Shown here one piece after another: positions 59,334 through 64,000 of a DNA stretch of 64,000 nt. The stretch's first letter is position 1. The number at the start of each line of letters is the position of its first letter. The notes under the pieces are model-generated. The model ran no database searches. It was given only the letters and a program-made list of their open reading frames with translations, and was not told where the DNA came from. The DNA is from Myxococcales bacterium (GTDB lineage: Bacteria; Myxococcota_A; Polyangia; Polyangiales; Polyangiaceae), in assembly GCA_016191785.1 (NCBI GenBank), contig JACPVJ010000082.1, positions 124,001 through 188,000 on the forward strand, written 5' to 3'. The position numbers and the translations under genes are program-made.

Positions 59334-62165
59334 TCAGTCCTCCTGCTCGCGGGCCAAGCGCACGCCCCGCTCGTCGGCAATCACCTGGGCGCCCTCGATC
59401 AGGTCGCCGCTCGGCTCGCCGCCGAGGCGGGTCGGCTCGACCACGGGCCCGCCCGGTGCCGCGCCCACCGGCGGGGGCGTCGACCGCTCGCGGGGCTCGG
59501 GCTTGAAGTAGATGACCTGCTTCCAGCTGCGCGAGATCATGTCCGCGAAGATGACCAAGAGGTCGCCGCGCTTGCTGGCCGCGAGGGCGGCGTCGATCGC
59601 GGCCTGCTCGTCCGGGATCACCTGGATGCTCTCTCGGGGGAAGCCTTGGGCGACGAGCTCGGCCTGCAACATGAGCGGAACCTCCTCCGAGCCCCGGCCC
59701 CGCAGATCGTCGTCGCGCCGCACGATCAGGTGATCGAAGGCCTTGCTGGCCACGCGCGCCATGGCGCGGATGTCTTCGTCGCGGCGGTCGCCGGGGGCCG
59801 AGAGCACGCAGATCCTCCGGCCGCTGCACTCGAGCTTCTGCGCCAGGTCTGCCATCACCTGCACCGCCGCGGGGTTGTGCGCGTAGTCCAAGATGACCTT
59901 GAACGGCAGGTGGTCGAACACGTTGGTGCGCCCAGGGACCTGGAAGTACGAGGTGTCGAAGGTGCGCAGCCCCTGGCGGATGTTCTCGACCTTCACGCCC
60001 ATGGCGTAGGCCATGACCGCGGCGAACATCGCGTTCTGGACGTTGTGCATCGCCTTGCCCTCGATGGTCGCGGGGATGAGGTGCGTCCAGAGCAGGGGCA
60101 AATGCGCGCCCTTGTCGTAGAGGGTGATCATCTGGCCATTGATGCCCTCTTCCAGGACCACGGCGAGCCCACCCGCCCGCAGGTGCTGGCGCACCAGATC
60201 GTGACGCGGGTTCATGGTGACGTACGCGATTCGCCCGGCGCTGGTGTGGTCGGCCATGCGCAGGCAGAGGCGGTCGTCGGCGTTGAGCACCGCGCAGTCG
60301 CGGGCGACCTCGACGATGATGCGCTTCACCTCGGCGAGCTGCTCGAGGGTCGTCACCCCTTTCGAGTCGAGGTGATCGGCGGTGACGTTCAGCACCGCGC
60401 CCACGTTGCAGGTGCGATACCCCATGCCCGCGCGCAAGAGGCCCCCGCGGGCGGTCTCGAGCACGGCCAGGTCGACCGAGGGGTCGCGCAACACCATCTG
60501 GGCCGAACGGGGTCCGGTCATGTCGCCAGCGACGGTCCGCTCGCCATCGATGTACACGCCGTCGGTGGTTGCGAGGCCCACCGTGTGGCCGTTCATCTTC
60601 TGGATGTGCGCGAGCATCCGAGCGGTCGTCGTCTTGCAGTTCGTGCCGGTGACCGCGGCGATGGGGATCCGGGCGGGCGCACCCGGTGGAAAGAGCATGT
60701 CCATCACGGGCCCGGCGACGTCACGCGACTTGCCCTCGGTGGGCGCCACGTGCATGCGGAACCCGGGCGCGGCGTTGACCTCGCAGATCCCCCCACCGAC
60801 CTCGCGGTAGCTCTGGCTGACGTCAGGGGTGATGAAGTCGACGCCGCACACGTCGAGACCGATGGCCTTCGCGGCACGAATGGCCATCTCGCGGTTGTCC
60901 GGGTGCACGACGTCGGTGAGATCGATCGCGGTGCCTCCGGTCGACAGATTCCCGGTGCCCCGCAGGAAGCAGACCTCGCCCGCGGGCAGGACCGTGTCCC
61001 GGGTGAACCCCTTGGCCTCCATCAAGCGCTCGGCCTGCGCGTCGAGCTCGATCCGGGTCAGGACCTTCTCGTGCCCGATGCCGCGCCGCGGATCGGCGTT
61101 CACGATCTCGACCAGCTCGGCGATGCTGTGGTCGCCATCGCCCACGACGTGGCCGGGGACTCGCTTCGCCACCGCGATCAGCTCACCGTCGACCACCAGC
61201 ATGCGGTGGTCGAAGCCCGAGAGAAAGGACTCGACGACCACGCTGCGCGCGTGCTCGCGAGCTTTTTCGAAGGCGACCCGAACCGCGGCCTCGTTCCGGA
61301 GGTCGAGGGACACCCCCCGGCCGTGGTTCGCGTCGAGGGGCTTGACCACCACGGGGTAGCGCAGCCGGGCGGCGGCTCGGACGGCCCCGTCGGCGCTGCG
61401 GACGAGCTCTTGGCGCGGAACCGGCAGGCCGAGGTCGCCCAAGATGCGGTTCGTCTCCTCTTTGTCCGAGGCGATGGACACCGCGATGTGCCGCGTCTCG
61501 CTGGTGACGGTCGCCTGGATCCGCTTCTGGTATTTGCCGTGCCCGAACTGGACCAAGCTGTAGTCGTTGAGGCGCATCCACGGTATGTCGCGCGCCTCAG
61601 CGGCGCGCACCAACGCGCTGGTGGACGGCCCGAGCTGCCGGCGTTGCGCGAACGCAATCAGCTCGACCAGCTCTTTGGCGAAGTCGAACGCCGGCTCGTC
61701 CGCTTCCGCGTCGCCACGCCCCTGGGGACGGAGCTCCGGCGGGAGGAGATGGTGGAGGAGCTTCAATGCGAGGTCCCCGGCGGCCTCGGCGACCCGCTCC
61801 TCTTCGTACTCGTAGACGACGTGATAGCGCCCCGGCGTGCCCTCGCCGCGGGTCTTGCCGAACACGACGTTCGCGCCCGTGAGCTGCTGCAGCTCGATGG
61901 CCACGTGCTCGAGCACGTGGCCGAGCCAGGTGCCGCCGTCCTCCGAGAGCCGGCGGACGAAGCCCCCCTCGGTGCCGAACGAGCACGTGTGGGCGCGAAG
62001 CGTCGGGAGTGCGGCGAGCAGACCCTGGTTGAAGCCCGGGATCTTCGCGCTGGGCCACGCCTCGAGGACCCCCAGGTCGACCGTCAGGCGAACGACCGGG
62101 AAATGCGCGTACAGGCTCGGACCTCGGTAAACCCTGCGCTCGAGAAGTTCCATCTGTGCCCTCAT
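59334..62165 (-). CDS. cphA: Cyanophycin synthetase
   Basis: The ATG overlaps the cphB stop (ATGA). The 943-residue protein has the N-terminal domain (about 1-160), ATP-grasp domain (about 220-480: YPVVVKPLDANHGRGVS) which adds Asp to the backbone, and Mur-ligase domain (about 490-890) which adds Arg to side chains. The Mur P-loop reads GTNCKTT with Cys510 where Gly is usual. Downstream motifs DLAVLETARGGLLRAGM and ILDYAHNPAAV are intact. A Pro/Arg-rich tail ends the protein. The product is multi-L-arginyl-poly-L-aspartate, a nitrogen store. Confidence 0.94.
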   Translation of the reverse strand: MRAQMELLERRVYRGPSLYAHFPVVRLTVDLGVLEAWPSAKIPGFNQGLLAALPTLRAHTCSFGTEGGFVRRLSEDGGTWLGHVLEHVAIELQQLTGANVVFGKTRGEGTPGRYHVVYEYEEERVAEAAGDLALKLLHHLLPPELRPQGRGDAEADEPAFDFAKELVELIAFAQRRQLGPSTSALVRAAEARDIPWMRLNDYSLVQFGHGKYQKRIQATVTSETRHIAVSIASDKEETNRILGDLGLPVPRQELVRSADGAVRAAARLRYPVVVKPLDANHGRGVSLDLRNEAAVRVAFEKAREHARSVVVESFLSGFDHRMLVVDGELIAVAKRVPGHVVGDGDHSIAELVEIVNADPRRGIGHEKVLTRIELDAQAERLMEAKGFTRDTVLPAGEVCFLRGTGNLSTGGTAIDLTDVVHPDNREMAIRAAKAIGLDVCGVDFITPDVSQSYREVGGGICEVNAAPGFRMHVAPTEGKSRDVAGPVMDMLFPPGAPARIPIAAVTGTNCKTTTARMLAHIQKMNGHTVGLATTDGVYIDGERTVAGDMTGPRSAQMVLRDPSVDLAVLETARGGLLRAGMGYRTCNVGAVLNVTADHLDSKGVTTLEQLAEVKRIIVEVARDCAVLNADDRLCLRMADHTSAGRIAYVTMNPRHDLVRQHLRAGGLAVVLEEGINGQMITLYDKGAHLPLLWTHLIPATIEGKAMHNVQNAMFAAVMAYAMGVKVENIRQGLRTFDTSYFQVPGRTNVFDHLPFKVILDYAHNPAAVQVMADLAQKLECSGRRICVLSAPGDRRDEDIRAMARVASKAFDHLIVRRDDDLRGRGSEEVPLMLQAELVAQGFPRESIQVIPDEQAAIDAALAASKRGDLLVIFADMISRSWKQVIYFKPEPRERSTPPPVGAAPGGPVVEPTRLGGEPSGDLIEGAQVIADERGVRLAREQED

Positions 62166-62989
62166 TCACCATACGGCGTGGCGCGCCGGGACTCGAGATC
62201 GAAGGTGCCACCCTCGATCAGCACGTGCAGCCGGACGTTCGTCATGCACACCGGGTGGCCCTGCTTGGCCTCGGCGATCGACGAGTGCGCGAGCTCGGAG
62301 GCGTCGACGATGGTGAGCGCGCCGGTGCCCACCACCGTGAGCTTGCGCTCGTGGTCGATGAACGCCGCGGTGTCCTCGTCGAGGCCGATGCCCACCGCAA
62401 AAGGGTTGTAGGCGAGCGCGGTCAAGAGGCGCCCCAGCCGATCGCGCTGGCGGAAGTGCTGGTCGATCAAGATGCGATTCGTGAGGCCGAAGCCCGGGAC
62501 CAACCCGACCGCGCCGGCGTGAGGCGAGTGGCCCTCGGCGCCGAAGGCGATCATGTGCTCGCTGAGGATCGCCGCACCGGCGCTGGTGCCGCCGACGGCG
62601 ACGCCGCGTGCGTTCGCCCGGCGGATCGCCCGCGCCACCGGCGTCCCGCCCAAGATGGTGGTGAGCCGGAGCTGGTTTCCGCCGGTGACGAAGATGCCGT
62701 TCGCCGCGTCGATGTAGTCGAGCCACTCGCGCTTCGCCGCGTCTTCGCGGGACGCCAGCGGGAGCGCCTTGGCCTCGTCGGCGCCGAGGTTCTTGAACAG
62801 CTTCTCGTAGCGACGCCCGGTGTCGGCGAGCTTCGACGCCGTGGGGATGATCACGATCCGCGAGCCCGCTCCGCCCGCGACGTCGATGAAGCGGCGCAGG
62901 ATCTTGGCCGCCCCCTCTTTGTCCTCGGCGCCGCCGATGGGAACGATGAAACCGCGCTTGGTATCACCCTCGATTTTGGCTGGGCTCAT
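62162..62989 (-). CDS. cphB: Cyanophycinase
   Basis: The 275-residue protein matches cytoplasmic cyanophycinase of peptidase family S51: GFIVPIGGAEDKEG, NGIFVTGGNQLRL, VAVGGTSAGAAILSE with the nucleophilic Ser, and LIDQHFRQRDRLGRLL. It cuts cyanophycin to beta-Asp-Arg dipeptides. It lies between iadA (16 bp upstream) and cphA (overlapping), so storage and breakdown genes share a transcript. Confidence 0.95.
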   Translation of the reverse strand: MSPAKIEGDTKRGFIVPIGGAEDKEGAAKILRRFIDVAGGAGSRIVIIPTASKLADTGRRYEKLFKNLGADEAKALPLASREDAAKREWLDYIDAANGIFVTGGNQLRLTTILGGTPVARAIRRANARGVAVGGTSAGAAILSEHMIAFGAEGHSPHAGAVGLVPGFGLTNRILIDQHFRQRDRLGRLLTALAYNPFAVGIGLDEDTAAFIDHERKLTVVGTGALTIVDASELAHSSIAEAKQGHPVCMTNVRLHVLIEGGTFDLESRRATPYGE

Positions 62990-63005
62990 CTGGTGTTGCT
63001 CGTGG

Positions 63006-64000
63006 TCATCGCTCGAAGGTCCCGAGCGAGACGGCCTCGCCGGAGCGGACGAGGAGCCGTCCGCGGGCCATCACCTCGCGTATGCGATGGCTGTCGTCAA
63101 GGACGACGAGATCGGCGTCGGCACCGGCGGCGATCCGGCCCTTCTTCTGGAGGCGCAAGAGCGCCGCGACGTTCGCGGTGAAGACGGGCAGGACCGCCTC
63201 GAGGGCGTGGCCGCGCGTCAAGAGCTCTGCCAGCGTCGCGGCGAGCGCGCCGGGGGAACCGACCTCCATCGCGAGCAGCCGGCCGCCTGCGTCGAACGTG
63301 GGGAGGCAGCCGCCGCCATCGGAGCTCACCGTCAATCGATCGCGCGGGGCATCGGAGCGCAGGTACTCGACGATGGCATCGGCGGCCGTGAGCGCGTCTT
63401 CCCCTTCGGCGACGGGAAACGCGGTCACGTCGATGGTGCAGCCGCGCCGCGCGAGCTCGAGCGCCTCGGCGAACAGGCGCCGCTTCCGATTCACGTGGGT
63501 CGGGTAGAGCACGCGCGGCGGAAGCTCGGTCTCGTCCAGCAGGCGGCGGACGAGCTCGAGCCCCCGTGGACCATCCCCCAGGTGCAGGTGCAAGACACCG
63601 GCCTTGCCGCTCATCATGCCGCCGACGTGACAGTCCGCGGCGAGGCGAGCGACCTCGTCGAACGTGGGCTGCGACGAGCGGTGGTCGCTGATCGCGACCT
63701 CGCCCAGGCCGATGATCGGATCGACGAAGACGATGTCCGAGCGCACGCTGCCGGTCAGCGTGATGGGGGGGACCTCGTAGCTTCCGGTCCAGCACCAGGC
63801 CGAGAGACCCTCGTCGCGCAACGCAAGCGTCGAGGCCACCAGCCCGGCGACCGCCCGTGTCGTGCCGTCGGTGCCGAGGACACCGACCACGCTGGTCACG
63901 CCTGCGCGACTGAGCTCGCCGAAGAGCACGCCTGGGACCCGGGACGACGGACCCGACTCGCCCCCCCCGCCGGTGAGGTGCACGTGGGGGTCGATCAACC
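63006..64000 (-). CDS. iadA: Isoaspartyl dipeptidase (beta-aspartyl peptidase), N-terminus cut by the window edge
   Basis: About 331 residues are visible; the N-terminal ~60 residues of the ~390-residue family lie beyond the right edge. The amidohydrolase motifs are clear: IDPHVHLTGGGGE with the HxH metal site, LYPTHVNRKRRLF, and SSDGGGCLPTFD with the catalytic Asp. In GLGEVAISDHRS (codon at 63699-63701) a Glu stands where, as I recall, E. coli IadA has the carbamylated Lys162. The enzyme splits beta-Asp-Arg dipeptides released by cyanophycinase, completing the pathway. Confidence 0.93.
   Translation of the reverse strand, partial: LIDPHVHLTGGGGESGPSSRVPGVLFGELSRAGVTSVVGVLGTDGTTRAVAGLVASTLALRDEGLSAWCWTGSYEVPPITLTGSVRSDIVFVDPIIGLGEVAISDHRSSQPTFDEVARLAADCHVGGMMSGKAGVLHLHLGDGPRGLELVRRLLDETELPPRVLYPTHVNRKRRLFAEALELARRGCTIDVTAFPVAEGEDALTAADAIVEYLRSDAPRDRLTVSSDGGGCLPTFDAGGRLLAMEVGSPGALAATLAELLTRGHALEAVLPVFTANVAALLRLQKKGRIAAGADADLVVLDDSHRIREVMARGRLLVRSGEAVSLGTFER

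Noticed and set aside
59646..62411. Open frame of about 920 codons antisense to cphA/cphB
   Set aside because: Shadow of conserved cyanophycin genes; composition is Val/Gly/His/Asp-biased with no domain.

Overview
The window is very GC-rich and gene-dense. It looks like the chromosome of a Polyangia-type myxobacterium (Myxococcota). The signs are many lipoproteins whose lipobox is followed by a Gly/Ser/Ala-rich linker, a Hanks-type Ser/Thr kinase with HEAT-like repeats, pilin-like 'DLDGDG' domains, AgmX/TonB-type C-termini, GC-driven antisense shadow frames, and frequent GTG starts. I saw no rRNA, tRNA, CRISPR array, prophage or transposase gene. Assignment to phylum is inference from gene style; no marker gene was compared.

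Layout. 0-3.8 kb: a dimethylglycine/sarcosine dehydrogenase-like flavoenzyme and a Gly-rich lipoprotein. 3.8-8.7 kb (minus): a PLP decarboxylase, a DUF455 ferritin-like protein and an ATP-grasp-like protein in tightly overlapping order, followed by a cobalamin-type radical SAM/TPR protein; together a plausible unknown biosynthetic unit. 8.9-15.5 kb: Ser/Thr kinase with HEAT repeats coupled to a degenerate HD-GYP-like protein, then sucCD. 15.5-18 kb: two divergent radical SAM proteins, one of HxsB type. 18.1-23 kb: ndk, a degenerate ATPase-like protein, dapD-dapE-fdhD and a lipoprotein ending in a good intrinsic terminator. 23.1-29 kb: sulfite/nitrite reductase with an extra C-terminal domain, proS and a cystathionine synthase/lyase-family enzyme. 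29-36.4 kb: envelope proteins, a methylmalonyl-CoA mutase subunit and an M23 lipoprotein.

36.4-39.9 kb: a three-gene secreted module, including a zinc metalloprotease-like protein, lying between two direct copies of an intergenic repeat and preceded by an 8-bp tandem repeat. 39.9-43.8 kb: a lipoprotein ending in a pilin-like domain, a PHA-system protein, an SDR, a DUF1232 protein and a DUF2927-like lipoprotein. 43.6-48.3 kb: an NHEJ locus, with ligD divergent from a methyltransferase-ku-Smr group. 48.3-57.6 kb: a Big_5 lipoprotein with about 15 seven-residue repeats, a DUF4230 protein, a PhnD-like protein, mutS2, a lipoprotein Bcp, glyQ and a eukaryote-type bifunctional PFK-2/FBPase-2. 57.6-64 kb: a cyanophycin operon (iadA-cphB-cphA-Mur-like paralog) running off the right edge.

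Two patterns cut across the whole window. Many first genes carry a -10-like TAnnnT hexamer only 6-11 nt before the start codon with no Shine-Dalgarno between, suggesting leaderless or very short-leader mRNAs. Almost all convergent gene pairs are separated by 18 bp or less, or overlap, so intrinsic terminators are rare. The strongest candidates for something undescribed are the decarboxylase/ferritin-like/ATP-grasp trio, the CphA with an altered Mur P-loop beside a Mur-only paralog, and the orphan HxsB pair.
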